Shown piece by piece: positions 38,412-49,352 of a stretch of 64,000 bases of DNA. A program made the position numbers and the translations under genes. Position 1 is the first letter of the stretch. Each line of letters begins with the position of its first letter. The notes beneath the pieces were generated by a model. It did no database searches. It worked only from the letters and a program-made list of their open reading frames with translations, and was not told where the DNA came from. Source of the stretch: Emiliania huxleyi CCMP1516 (taxonomy: Eukaryota; Haptophyta; Isochrysidales; Noelaerhabdaceae); NCBI RefSeq assembly GCF_000372725.1, contig NW_005199684.1, positions 243,110 through 307,109 of the forward strand, written 5' to 3'.

Positions 38412-41400
38412 ATGGCGAGCGCCGACGCCTGCTACGTCGGCCCGGTCTCCACGAGCCTGCTTGGCAGCGGCTCTCGCGGGCCTGTGCTGCTCGGCACTCT
38501 TGGCGGGACGCTTGTGGCTGTGAAGCTCATCTTTGCTGACCCGGAGGCGTCGGCTCTCGATGGCATATCCGCGTCCACCACCGTGTATCCCATCCCGCCC
38601 TTGCACGCGGTGGAGGAGCCTGCCGCCGCGCACGTCGCGAGGGTGCTGGCCCGCGGTTCTGGCGCCGAATGCGAGGTGGAGGTGCGCGCGCTCGCAGAGG
38701 GCGGAGAGCTGCTCGACTTGGTGGCAGAGGAGGGCGCCCTGCCGCCGGAGGAGGCCGCGCGGTACACGATGCAGGCCGCAATCGCAGTGGCGCACAGCCA
38801 CGCCGCCGGCCTCGCGAGTGGCCAGCTGAGGTGCCGGGACACCCTCGCGAGACGTCTCGACCCTCTCCTCCCCGAGACGTGTGCTTGGCACGGTGGTGGT
38901 AGGCTCGAGCACGTGCTGCGCGACGCGCGCGGCGACGTCCTCCTCATCGGCCTCCGCCACCGCCTCGACCCGTCGGCCGAGCCGGGCGAGCAGCAGGCGC
39001 CTCCTAGACACTGCCCCAGCGCTGTGCTAGACACTTCCCAGACACTGCCAGGACGCTTGTCTGCGGGTGGGTCTCTGCGGGTGGGTCGTCGGGCAGCCCT
39101 CTTCCCTCTCTCGAAGCTCGCGCCTCCACGTGCTCACTCCCCTCACCCGCCCCCCCCCTCCCCTCTCCCGCCCTTCCAGGCCGCCACTGTCGCGCGCGCC
39201 TCGCCACGCCCCCCCGCCCCTCCTCCCGCGCCGCTGCGCCCGGCCCGCGCCCTCGATCCGCCAGAGTGGCACGCGGCGGGCGGGGTGCGGTCTGCCGTCT
39301 CGCGCGAAGAGCTCCCTCCGGCGGACGTGTGGGGCGAGCCGGAGTAGATGCCCGCCGCGGCGCTCCCGACTCCCTCCTCCCCTCCCCCTCCCCCCTCCCC
39401 CCTCCCCCCTCCCCCTCCCCCTCCCCCTCCCCCTCCCCCCTCCGGCCCTCCTCCCCCCCCTCCCTCCGGCCCTCCCCGCCTTGTCCAGCCCACTCACCCC
39501 CGCCGCAGGGCTCGGACTGCTCCTGGCGACGCTGCTGCGTGGGCAGCCCCCTTCCGCCAGCGACGACTCCTGCCTCGCCCTCACCTCCTCCTTCGCCTCG
39601 GCGCGGCTGGCCGACCCGGAGGCGGCGGCGGCGGCGGCAGCGGCGGCAGCGGCAGTGGGGGCGGCAGGGGCAGCGGGGGCAGCGGGAGGGCGGGCAGGGA
39701 CGCGGAGCAGCGGCGGCGCTGCCGGGGGCGCCCCGGCCGCCAGTCTCGCGCCGAGCCTCGAGCGGCTCGCCGTGGCGATGCTCCGACCCGACCCGGCGCA
39801 GCGGCCGGCGGCCGCCGCAGTCGCGCGAGACTTGGCCGCGCTGGTTCAGCGCTCCTCCCTCGGGACCACGTCGGGAGGGTGTGCGGCGGGGGGGTCGGGG
39901 GCGGGGCGGGACGGGCTGGCGGCGGTGCTGGAGGAGTCGCGCGCGCTCAACGAGTACTCGATGCAGGTGCTGCAGCAGCACCACGCCGACCTCCTTCCCC
40001 TCCTGCGCCGCGACGAAGCCGGCGCGGAGCAGGGGAGCGAACCCAGCCTGGTCGACACGCCGTCCTGCCCGACCACGCCGGCGACGTGCGCCACGCCGGC
40101 CCACCGCCCCCACCGCCCCCTCTCCCGACCCCCTCCCCCTTCCTTTCGCTGTCTCCACCGATCGCCGCGGACCTCCGCTTGGTGAGAGTGCGGCCGAAAG
40201 CCCCGGCACTCTCTCTCTCTCTCACACCCCACACCCCGTCGCCACCATCACCGCCGCCGCCGCCACCACACACACCAACACACACCAGCACACACCGCCC
40301 CCTCGTCGCGACTCAGGTGCGCGCCTTCGCCGCCGAACGACGTGCGGCCGGGCTGCCCTCTTTCCCCGGGCGGGGCGGTGCTGACGCTCGGCTGGCGCTC
40401 CCTCCCCTTCGACGCCCAGAGCCTCTCCCTCGCCCTCCGCCGCTCGCTCGACCGCCTCGGCGTCGCTTACTCGGCGGCGGGCGCGGAGGCGCCGCAGTCG
40501 TTTTGCGTGCGCCAGCGCGGCCGCAAGCGCGCGCACGGCACGCCCCTGCCTCCGCGCCAGGCGGCGACCCCTCTGTCTCCAGACGAGCTCTGCGTCACGG
40601 TTGATCTCCTCCGGGAGGAGGCGAGGCTGCCTAGAGCCTGGCCCGACACACCGCCGTGCCACACACCGACAGGCAGGACCCCGTCGACGTGGCACGCCGC
40701 GCCGGCCCGCCCACGCCCCTCCATTGCGGCGAGCAAGCAGCGCCCCTTCACCCCTCCTCTCTCTCTCCGCGGGTCAGGCGCCCCGGGACGACGCAGTTGG
40801 AGGCAGCACCGTCGGCAGGCGCCTGCTCGCCGCCCGGCCATATCTCGGCCATATCTCGGCCATATCTCGGCCATATCTCGGCCATATCTCGGCAGGCGCT
40901 TGCTCGCCGCTCGGCTTCATCTCTCCCCATCTCTCCCCATATCTGGCGTTCGCTCACTGCCCGGTCCCTTCGCTCCGCCTGCGCCGCGCCGCGCCCGCTC
41001 CGCTCGCATGGCGGCGACCCGTCTCCCCCGCCTCTCTCTCTGTGCCGCAGGGAGGCGCTGCGGCGCGAGGGCGAGAGGCACCGTGTGGACGTGCGCAGGA
41101 TGGCGGGCGGTACCGAGCGCTACCTCGACTTTTACGCCTCGCTGCGGCAGGAGCTGTCACTGCAGCTCAGCCCCGCCCGCAGTGGCAGCGCAGCCGGCGG
41201 TGTCGCGGCCGGCAGCGGCGGCTGCGGCGCGCCTCTGATCCTCTCGCAGTACTCCCCGATGCCAACTTCGGCGCGCTTCACGGGCCACACCGCGCCGCTG
41301 GCTTGCTGGGGATACGCAAGCGCGCCCGGGGAGGCGAGCACGGGGCCGCGCTCCGCCGACTTCCGGGTCACCTCCTCCAGCGGCGGCTCCTCCGGTGTGT

Positions 41401-41495
41401 CGGACTTCGCCTCGCGGGGCGATGTCGTCGTCGAGACGGCGTCGGGCAAAAAGTTCCAGCGGCGAAAGTCGGGGGAGAGCTTTACGCGGTGGTAG
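38412..41495 (+). CDS. pseudokinase with C-terminal KA1-like domain
   Basis: Six exons give 665 codons: 38412-38830, 38903-38996, 39180-39333, 39509-40085, 40317-40625 and 41051-41495. The kinase fold is recognisable: glycine loop LGSGSRGPVLLG, beta-3 Lys in TLVAVKLIF, GGELLDLVAEEG, ALDPPEWHA, PPADVWGLGLLLATLLRG and MLRPDPAQRPAAA. The catalytic loop reads GQLRLEHVL instead of HRDLKxxN, and the DFG site reads IGL, so both catalytic Asp are missing. Exon 5 has VLTLGWRSLPFDAQSLSLAL and exon 6 RREGERHRVDVRRMAGG, which resemble the KA1 domain of CAMKL kinases (CHK1, MARK, SNF1). A scaffold or regulatory role is inferred. Introns 2, 3 and 5 have GC donors; intron 3 is a CCCTCC simple repeat. Confidence 0.74.
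40838..40890. repeat. CCATATCTCGG tandem array in intron
   Basis: Five 11-bp copies lie in pseudokinase intron 5, flanked by two copies of GGCAGGCGCCTGCTCGCCGC (about 40814 and 40890). Confidence 0.92.
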
Positions 41496-41911
41496 GTGGT
41501 GAGCTCGTCGGAGCCGCGGACAGCTCGTCAGCTCCCTTTTCCCGGCGGTACTTCGGGTTGCCGTGCATGATGCCTTGGCGTGGCTCCCGTTTGCTTTATT
41601 GGTCGTGCATGATTTTTTGATTTTGTGGAGAGTTGTGCCACCATGTGTTTTGTCTGGTTGACTGTTCTGTCTGGTGTCTCTCTCCGCTCTCTGTGCACAC
41701 TGGTCTGCACTGGCCAGTCGTGTCTGTGACTCGATGTGACGCGCTACGTACGTACATATTGCGTGAGAAAGAAGAACTCGCTTGAAGAGCGGAAGGAGCA
41801 GTGGATGGAGAAGCGCCGACCTCCCCAGCCACCCGACCCCAAACCCGAAGCCGAACCCGCGGGTGACTTCCCCACGACGGGCACTCCCATCCCGGGACCG
41901 CCCTGCCCGCC
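41496..41911. other. intergenic spacer between co-directional genes
   Basis: 416 bases hold the 3' flank of the pseudokinase and the 5' flank of the next gene. It is less GC-rich than the genes, with a T-rich segment at 41590-41660. No feature is recognised. Confidence 0.4.
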
Positions 41912-43538
41912 ATGCGTCGCTCGCTCCTCGCGCTCCTATGCGCTGCTGCTGGCCAAGCGGGCGCCGCCAGCTGCGCGAGCTACTGCCACTGGGAGCAGGC
42001 CAACTGCGTGAAGGACCCGCACGCCTGCGGCGGATGCGACATGTGCAAGCAGGCTGAAGCGCAGCCGCTCGAGGTCATCACGGCAAAAGCAAATGCTGGG
42101 AGTGGGCAATGCGCGAGGTGGTGCAACGCACACCACTGGTCCTCTCACTGTGACCGGGATCAATGCCGCAATTGCCCCTTTTGCCCGGCCGACCGCGACG
42201 TGTCACGGACCTGTGGCGCGTGGTGCCGCGAGGGGAACGGCATCTATGCGGGCACGTGCACCGACGAGCGGTGCTCGGGCTGCTCAACGTGCAAGGCAGC
42301 GACGCAATGCACTCCGGTCGACCAGCACGATCTCAAGGTGGAGAGCTGTGAACGGTGGTGCAACGCAAAAACCGCTCAGGATCATTGCGACCGCTGCTCC
42401 TGCAAGCAGTGCTCGTTCTGCCCCCATCCACCTCCGCCTCCAGAGAGCCTGCCTCCGCCTCCAGAGCGGCTCCCGCCGCCGCCGCCATCGCCGCCGCCGC
42501 CGCCGCCGCCCGTGATCGAGGAGAAGTGGTACTGCTACACCCTTCGGTGCAGCGGCGGTAGATGCGGGGCTCGCACCGCGGCTCCAACACGCTCTCTGGG
42601 GCGCGCTCCCGCATGCACGCACGCATGCTCAAACCCGCGCCTGCAACCGTCTCAGGTATCCGGACATCTTGCAGGGCTACTGCAACGGGAAGCTGGACAA
42701 GTGCCAGTGGGACGCCATCAAGCAGCACTGGGAGGCTGCCGGCAAGGGGGAGGGCCGCACGCTCAAGTGCAATGCACAGGACGTCACGTGCTACGTCCTG
42801 CGCTACCGCGACCTCTTCCAAGGCTACTGCGGGAACGATCTGCAGAACTGCGCGTGGAGGAAGATCCTGGAGCACTGGGCCTTCCACGGCTTCCCGAGTA
42901 ATCTCATCCTCGGCTGCCAAGGCGTGGACACCCAGTGCTACGTCAACCGCTACCCCGACCTCCTCAAAGGCTACTGCCGCGGTGACATCTCCAAGTGCGA
43001 CTGGCCAAAGATCCTCGAGCACTGGGCCTTCCATGGCTCCGAGGAGCGCCGCGACTTTGGATGCACCCCGTACCCTCCCCCCAACTATCCGCTCAACCCG
43101 CCACCACCGCCACCCGCGCCGGCGACGACGACGCGAACGGCCGCGGCTGCGGCTTCAACCGAGCGGTCCTATGCACTTGCGGGAGAGATGGAGGGCGGCG
43201 GCGACCCTGGCGACGACGAGGTGCTTACGCTCGAGGACGACACGCCGGCCATGAGCACGATGATGCTGAGCATCGTGGCGATTGCCGGGCTGGTTTGCGT
43301 CGGCGCCGTGGTGGTGTTGCTGCGGCAGAGCGGCAACCACGAGGTTGTGGCGGCGGAGGACGAGTACGACGACGATGACGACGATGACGACTACGACCAC
43401 GAGTACTATGAGGAGGACGGCCACGGGGAGGGGATGGAGGAGGCGGAGGAGTATCCGGAGCCCAAACGCAAGAGCAAGAAGAAGAAGCGTCACCGGCGCA
43501 GGGCCGCCGAACCCGACGAATGGGATGATCACGCGTGA
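41912..43538 (+). CDS. Cys-rich type I membrane protein
   Basis: Two exons (41912-42546, 42656-43538) give 505 codons. MRRSLLALLCAAAGQAGA is a signal peptide. Four short repeats of the type CxxWCN...CDRxxCxxCxFC follow, then poly-Pro. Next come three ~45-residue repeats with the pattern CYxxRYPDLLxGYC...CxW..ILEHWAFHG. One membrane helix (MMLSIVAIAGLVCVGAVVVLL) precedes an acidic run and a Lys/Arg-rich cytoplasmic tail (RKSKKKKRHRRRAAE). The GT-AG intron joins TLR to YPDILQGYC, restoring the first repeat. The polarity suggests a cell-surface or endomembrane protein, perhaps a lectin or matrix protein. I do not recognise a named family. Confidence 0.76.
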
Positions 43539-44292
43539 GGGCGTCAGGGAGGGTTCCAGTGGTGTTGGTGGTGGGGGGGGGGGGGAGGTCTCTGCGCGTA
43601 GCCTCTTGTGTGTGGTTGAGGGCAGGGCCACAGATATCCCGCCGTGTGCCGGTGGCGCGTGTGGTTCGTGTCCGCTCTCCCCAGAGCAGAGTGAGGGTAG
43701 AGGCGTGTTAGAGGGTTCGTTTGGGTTGGCTAACGGCTGTGGGATATTTCTCTGCAGTCGATGCGCGAAGAGAAGCCAAGGAGCGGGGGCTAGGGTTGCC
43801 TAACGTTAATTTGGGGCCTAACAGTTGCGCTATTTTGTTGGTTGTTGGCTGAAATCCTCAAAACGTTGTTCAAAAGTGTTCACCCCGCAGCCCCCATCAC
43901 CCATGCTGTTACTGTTTGTTACTGTTGTTACTGTTTTTCAGCGGCCAGCAAGCAGAAAATCGCAAAAAAACCGGGTAAAACCCGAAAATACCCGGGTTAC
44001 CCGAAAATACCCTCCCTCTCTCTCCATCTCTTCACAGCTGGAAAAGGGATTCGTCTGCACACACACACTTTTAGCTCGAGCGCGTAGCGGCCAACTCTCG
44101 GCCCACCGGTTTTCCGGGTATTTCGGGTATTACGCACTTTGCACTAGAGATCGTCGTGGGTCACTGCCAGGGGAGGCCATCCTTACTGTTGTCCTTCAAT
44201 AGGCCTAATGTTAGCTACTGTTGTTGGGGAGTTCGCGCCCTCCTCCTCTTGGTCCCGTAGATATAGATAAAAAGTCGGATAAAAAGTCGGAG
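43539..44292. other. intergenic region with CGGGTATTTT-type repeats
   Basis: About 43960-44140 holds ACCGGGTAAAACCCG, AATACCCGGG and TTCCGGGTATTTCGGG, able to form several hairpins and related to 5560-5670. No gene is seen. Confidence 0.5.
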
Positions 44293-44300
44293 AAGGGGCA

Positions 44301-45211
44301 CTGAGGGAGGGTGTAGAGGATGTAGAGTGTAGAGCGCTGTAGAGCTGTAGAGCTGTAGAGCGCTGTAGAGCTGTAGAGCTGTAGAGCTCTACATCGGGCG
44401 CGGGACGAACTGCGTGCGTTGTAGAGCGATGTAGAGCGCGATTTTGCTGTAGAGTTTGTTGTAGAGGCTCTACAGCAAAACCGCGGGAAGGCAGTGACTC
44501 AAAGAGGTCGAGCCGCGCTAATGGGGTGTCTCCGAGCTTACTGGCAGCTCTGATGGACGGCCCTGACTATCCCTGACACACAGATAGTCACTCTGACGGC
44601 ACACAACACCCTATAACTGCGTCATGACCAGCCTGCCGTGCGTCGCCGGTGCCGCATTCGTCGCTGTGCTTCTTTAGCAGGCGGTGGACTGTCGGCTGCG
44701 AGGACGGTCGCATTTGCGCGAGGCGAGGCGAGCATTGCTGCGCGTTGCATGCGCCATGCCTCGCGCCAGCGCGTGCGGGAGCTCCTGGCTGAGCGTTGAG
44801 TCCAGGTGAGTTGCGCTGGCCACTATCGCTACGCCGAGCTGAGCTGACGTGCCGAGGCGCCGGCCAGTCGCAGCCGTGAGGCATGCCACAGCAGCAGAGG
44901 CACCTGCCACCCATTGGGCGGGCAGACAGAAGGCCAGGGCAGCACTGGCAAGTGCAACGCGCCTCATGTCGGAGAGCGACCGTGCCTCGTTCGCCGCTTT
45001 TGATGTAGAGTTTGTTGTACTCTCTCTTGTTGTATGTGTGTGTGTAGAGATTTCACGTTGTAGAGCGCCTCTACATCGCTCTACAACGCACGCAGTTCGT
45101 CCCGCGGCGGATGTAGAGCTCTACAGCGCTACAGCGCTCTACAGCGCTCTACAGCGCTCTACAGCTCTACAGCTCTACAGCGCTCTACACTCTACATCCT
45201 CTATCCCTCAG
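44301..45211. mobile_element. foldback element B with 8-bp target duplication
   Basis: The ends are CTGAGGGAGGGTGTAGAGG and its complement CCTCTATCCCTCAG. They are flanked directly by AAGGGGCA at 44293-44300 and 45212-45219. Each arm of roughly 150-200 bp is built of GTAGAGCTGTAGAGC units and includes GACGAACTGCGTGCGTTG in both arms. The 8-bp duplication fits hAT-type DNA transposons. The ~500-bp centre carries no transposase, so the element is non-autonomous. Confidence 0.9.
44674..44967 (-). CDS. small ORF inside foldback element B
   Basis: 97 codons beginning MRRVALASAALAFCLPAQ, which looks like a signal peptide, followed by AGASAAVACLTAATG. It could be a captured gene fragment. No family is recognised, and chance cannot be excluded in GC-rich DNA. 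Confidence 0.3.
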   Translation of the reverse strand: MRRVALASAALAFCLPAQWVAGASAAVACLTAATGRRLGTSAQLGVAIVASATHLDSTLSQELPHALARGMAHATRSNARLASRKCDRPRSRQSTAC

Positions 45212-45420
45212 AAGGGGCAACTCCGTGCACTGACGGTCGGCCGTCAGAAAACACGTCTCCGTGGCTCGGGTTACACCAATCCTCGCTACCCAACGCGGCC
45301 AAAGGAAATCCACCAGAGAACAACGAGATAAAAAGAATTCCGCGACGTAAAAAGAAAGGCGAAGCCTCCTGCGCTGCACCCCCCTGTGCTAGCCCGGTTT
45401 GCCAGCGCCGCAATCACACT

Positions 45421-46214
45421 ATGGCGCTCCTTTTTTCCTTGCCCGTGCTGGGAGCTGGTTGGCAGTCCGACTGGAAGGCCCGCCAGTGCGAAAAGTACTC
45501 CTCCTGTGAGTCGTGCGCCAAAGCTCCTCTCAACTGCGTCTGGCAAGAGAAACGCTCGGCAGCGTTGCGATGGCGCGACTGCGGCTATCATTTATTCTAC
45601 ACGGCCTCGCAGGAGGCATGCGCTGCGAAATGTGTCCACGCTGACGCCGAAGACGTTGGCCACATCACTTCGACGCTGGTGAAACCCCGATTTCCAGGTG
45701 CGGCTTACCCTCCCCTCTGATTCCGTCGCATTTTCCACGGCAGGCGGGCTGCTCCTCTACCAGGACGGGACCGCGCAAGGCCACCACCCACACAAGCGCA
45801 CAGGGCCTCTCCCACACGTACTACTCGCTCCTTGTCGAGCCGGCCGCCATCCTCTCGACCGGCTTCTCGCTTGATGCCCTCACCGCGAATTCGGCCTGGT
45901 TTCGGCTCGCAATCGGCTCGCGCGCCATACGCCACCCATCTATCACACTTGCACCCGCATCCGCAGTTAGGGGATCCCGAACTCAACTGGCTCTCTCGTC
46001 CACCGCACAAAGTTGCTCGAGCATTTGCTGGAAACTTGTAGGCGTCGCGGCCTTCGCCGCGCTCCTCCTCTTGCTCGTGGTGGCTAAGCAGGAGGGGGGG
46101 GCTAGAGAGGAGAGGGAGGGGCGGCGGGCACGCGCACGGGGTTCACTGGGAGGCATGTCTCTCACTTCTTCAGGCGCGCAAGCCATCGCCATCGCCATCC
46201 TCGGTGGCAGCTGA
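45421..46214 (+). CDS. small single-pass membrane protein with PSI-like Cys module
   Basis: Proposed exons 45421-45699 and 45744-46214 give 249 codons. The start MALLFSLPVLGAGW may be a weak signal. The first exon has a compact Cys pattern, CEKYSSCESCAKAPLNCVW ... DCGYH, like a plexin-semaphorin-integrin (PSI) module. The second reads SHTYYSLLVEPAAILSTGF and ANSAWFRLAIGSRA, then a membrane helix VGVAAFAALLLLLVVAKQE and an Arg-rich tail. The intron would be only 44 bp with a GC donor, so the junction is tentative. The membrane helix and the Cys-rich exon are the solid parts. Confidence 0.55.
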
Positions 46215-46604
46215 GGCCGGCGGTGCGGGCTCGGCGATGCTCTAAGCTCCCGGCGGCGGCCCGCCGCCTTAGGGAGAACTGCGTGCCATCGTCCCCAGGG
46301 AGGTGACTTGAACCACCAAGACTTGTTTTGGGCTGCAAAAGCAGCGTATCTCGGTGGTTCTCCTCGCGGACGGATTGTCAATGGGCTTGCTTGCGGCGAG
46401 GGCGATCGAGTGCACGGAGCTAAGTGCCTCGCCGCCCTCGCAGGAGTCGCTTAGCCTTAGGCGGCTCCCGTGTGAGGTGTACTTCTACTTGTGTCCGTGC
46501 CAGCGCGCGCCAGTCCTGTGCGCGGCAAATGTTGGTATTTCTAGCCCCCCCCCCCGCGCTACCCGGTTGCACTCGTGCGACGTAGCGGGGGCCACGACTA
46601 CATA

Positions 46605-46682
46605 GTGATCTGTGATCTGTAAGGGTCCGCCCGCAGGCGCATTTTGTATACCGAGGCGGTGCCCGGTGCCGAACCTGTCGGA
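46605..46682 (-). repeat. dispersed repeat B, copy 2
   Basis: Nearly identical to 16787-16864 from TGATCTGTGATCTGTAAGGG to GAACCTGTCGGA. The GTAG microsatellite of the other copy is absent. Confidence 0.85.
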
Positions 46683-47986
46683 AGTCGTACATTTACAAAA
46701 AACATACGTAGTCGCGCGAGGTGTGAATTTGCGTTTATGTGAATTTGGCCACCCAGTTACCTATGTTGCGATTTTACTTCTTCACATTTTTTCGTGGCAA
46801 AACTCGTCACACGCTTTGGCGCCAAAGCAGATTCACGGCATCACGGGCGTTCGAAGTGCCTGGCTAAACCCGTCATGCTTTGCTTCGGTCTCGACTTGAG
46901 TGCCGCTCGACTGCCCGGTGAAGAGCGACCCGTACGATGCGCACTTGTCGTCCTCCCTCCTCGCCACATGATGGCCGCCCCCCGACACCAACAGTCGCGC
47001 TCCGCACGCCTTCGAGTTCAGCTGCGGCCGAGCGACGATCGGCTCGTCTCCGATCGCTGGGCGCGGTCACTCTCCGGCCCATCACCCGCCTGCCGATCAC
47101 CTGTCCGCCTCGCCGCGCGCGGGCCGCTCGCCTGCTCGCCACCGCCGCCGCGCTTCCCCGCGCCGCCACGCCTCCCTGCACCTGACCGCGCTCGAGCTGC
47201 GCAGAGAGCTCAGGCAGACACAGAGCAGCGGCCGCCCAGGCGGTCGCTGCTCCGCCCCGTCCGAATCCGTCCGCCCGCGCGTGCTGCTGCCGCCGCCGCC
47301 GCCGCTCCACCCGGTGCCCGTCGTGAGAGTTGCTTTGTGTATGTGTATGGAGTATGGACCGAGTACCACTCGACTAGGTCCAGCCCTGGGTGGCGCAGGT
47401 TGTGACATTTGGCGATTCCGCGACTTACTGGGCCCCTGAGCCGCTACCCGTGTGCGATTTTTTGTGGCCCGGACATGATACTGATAGTAAACGGGTCAGA
47501 ACCGGCCAAACACAGGCTACAGCCCCACACACGCGCCCGCCATAGCTCCTGGAGAGCATGCGCGAGTGACGCGCTGCAAGCCGCGAGAGTGGCATCAGAG
47601 GCAGGAACGACGTGCTCTTGCTGCACCTCGCAGCTGCACCAAGTGTGCTCGCAGTGTATGCCACGGCCACTGCCTGCGGCATTGCTCTCGTGCAGCTAGG
47701 CGATGCAGGTCCATCAGCAGGGCTCATCCAATGCGAGCGCACATTGTGCGTAGCCGCGGGCAGGTGGCAGTGCACAGCCGCACACCGGCTGTGGCGGCTC
47801 GAATGCCCCCGGCAGTGCTGCTAGTCATCAACTTGCGTATTAGGGCCGCAGCAGACTGCTGCTGTGGCAGCAGCAGCAGCCTGCTGCTGCCTGATTCAGT
47901 CAAGCCAGCGGTGCAGCGAGGCGTGCAGAATTCGCGCGGTTTGGTACCTCCTGAGGCTGAGCGCGTTCAGACTCGGTGACCGGAGT

Positions 47987-48029
47987 TGGATGGTCCGATG
48001 GAGCTCGGCGAGCTCCATCGGACCATCCA
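47987..48029. repeat. 43-bp near-perfect palindrome
   Basis: TGGATGGTCCGATGGAGCTC followed by its complement, with arms of 21 bp around a single central base. A second, smaller stem (ATCTGACG / CGTCAGAT) lies at about 48093-48122. Confidence 0.92.
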
Positions 48030-48148
48030 TGGCCGGACGGCGGAGCGTGAGGTGGCGAGCGGAGAGATGTACCGCAAGACCAAAAAAACACGGATCTGAC
48101 GATTGTCACAGAACGTCAGATCTGCGCCACCCAGGGCTGGACCTAGTC

Positions 48149-48783
48149 ACTCCACAAGTGCTATTAGTACAAAAAAATCACAGAAAATTCACAAGCGCTC
48201 GCGGAGCCGAGCCACGCGTCACGCAGCAGCCCTGAGGTGCCCTGAGCACACATGCGAGCGCCCATGATCATATCTCGTCGTGCACTCGCCTGACAGTAGT
48301 TTGCGGAAGACCGCCGCCAGCATGTCGTCGCACCGGCGCTGCCGGTGGCCGAAGGCAGCCACCGTGGGTCCAGCAGCGCGAGCTGCTGTGCATCCGCGCT
48401 CCCAGAGCATGCCGGTGGATGGCCTTGACCAGGCCTGAGCAGCTCAGGAGTGGAGGCAGCCTCTGTCTGGACGAGCAGCGCTGGATCGCCAAACCAGCAG
48501 AAGAGCGCCGAGCGGCGGCGCCGACTCCGTGAGGCCACTCCAACTCGCACATCTCAAGCTGTATCTCGAGAACGCGATCGAGTTAGAAGCTCATCGACAC
48601 GGCGTCTTCAATGGTTGACGGAGCCCGTCACTTCAGTCAGTGGGAGCCAGCGACGAATCGGCCATCCTTTGCGTGGGTCGGTGCTTATGGCACTTGTGGG
48701 AGGGTCGTAACAAAAAACCACCTAAACTCCCCCACCGCACCCAGTTGCCAGTACTAATAGCACTTGTGGGAGGGTCGTACTCG
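48149..48783. mobile_element. possible element with CACAAGTGCTATTAGTAC inverted ends
   Basis: CTCCACAAGTGCTATTAGTAC at 48149-48169 is the inverse of GTACTAATAGCACTTGTGGGAG at about 48751-48772. GCACTTGTGGGAGGGTCGTA also occurs directly at 48691 and 48762. No transposase is inside. A MITE is possible, but target duplications were not found. Confidence 0.5.
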
Positions 48784-48835
48784 GGTTTGGATGGGTCGAC
48801 CCGCCGGCTGGTTACTGATCTCCAGCACATAGTAT

Positions 48836-49118
48836 AGGTAGGTAGGTAGAAAGGTGAAGAACAGCCAGGCTCGGACTGGACACCAACGCGGTATGGGTGG
48901 ACGCTAGACAGATGATGACGACACGCACGAGCGACACACAGACACAAACAAGCTCACAAGACACACAGCCAGCTGGCTGCCACACACCCTGAGTTGGCGT
49001 ACACATAACTCAAGGCCACATTCTCCCTGTCGCCCCCCCCAGCACTCCCAGGTGCCAAGAGAAACAAACAAGGGCACAACAAACAACAGACGACAGGAAG
49101 TGATATGTGAGGCTAGAG
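48836..49118 (-). repeat. dispersed repeat D, copy 2
   Basis: Matches 20588-20877 along its whole length, including AGGTAGGTAGGTAGAAAGG and the GACGACACGCACGAGCGACA core, with scattered substitutions and a short deletion. Confidence 0.9.
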
Positions 49119-49310
49119 CAGCATGCTCCACCTCTAGCAATCTCTCCGGCCGGCGAGGCACGGACGAGACCGTGTGTGGGGTCTAAGTGAGGTGTCTATG
49201 GACGCTCTCCTCACGGGCTAGCTGCCTGCGGCTAGCCTTCTCTCTCACTCACGGACAGTGACAATCAAATGGGTGAGTGTTTGCGAGCAGAGGCGCGTGG
49301 GCTAAATCTA

Positions 49311-49352
49311 GGCCGCACGTCGTGGCACTATGACGAAGTTAGACGTGCGGCC
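49311..49352. other. 11-bp stem hairpin
   Basis: GGCCGCACGTC and GACGTGCGGCC are perfect complements separated by 20 bases, about 540 bases upstream of the polymerase I start. Confidence 0.7.

Noticed and set aside
39004..40209. 401-codon minus-strand frame rich in Gly, Glu and Arg
   Set aside because: Mirror of the CCCTCC intron repeat and pseudokinase exons; no domain.
46937..47408. GC-rich frames as a gene
   Set aside because: Several overlapping frames are open on both strands with no conserved motif, start context or splice logic; not called.
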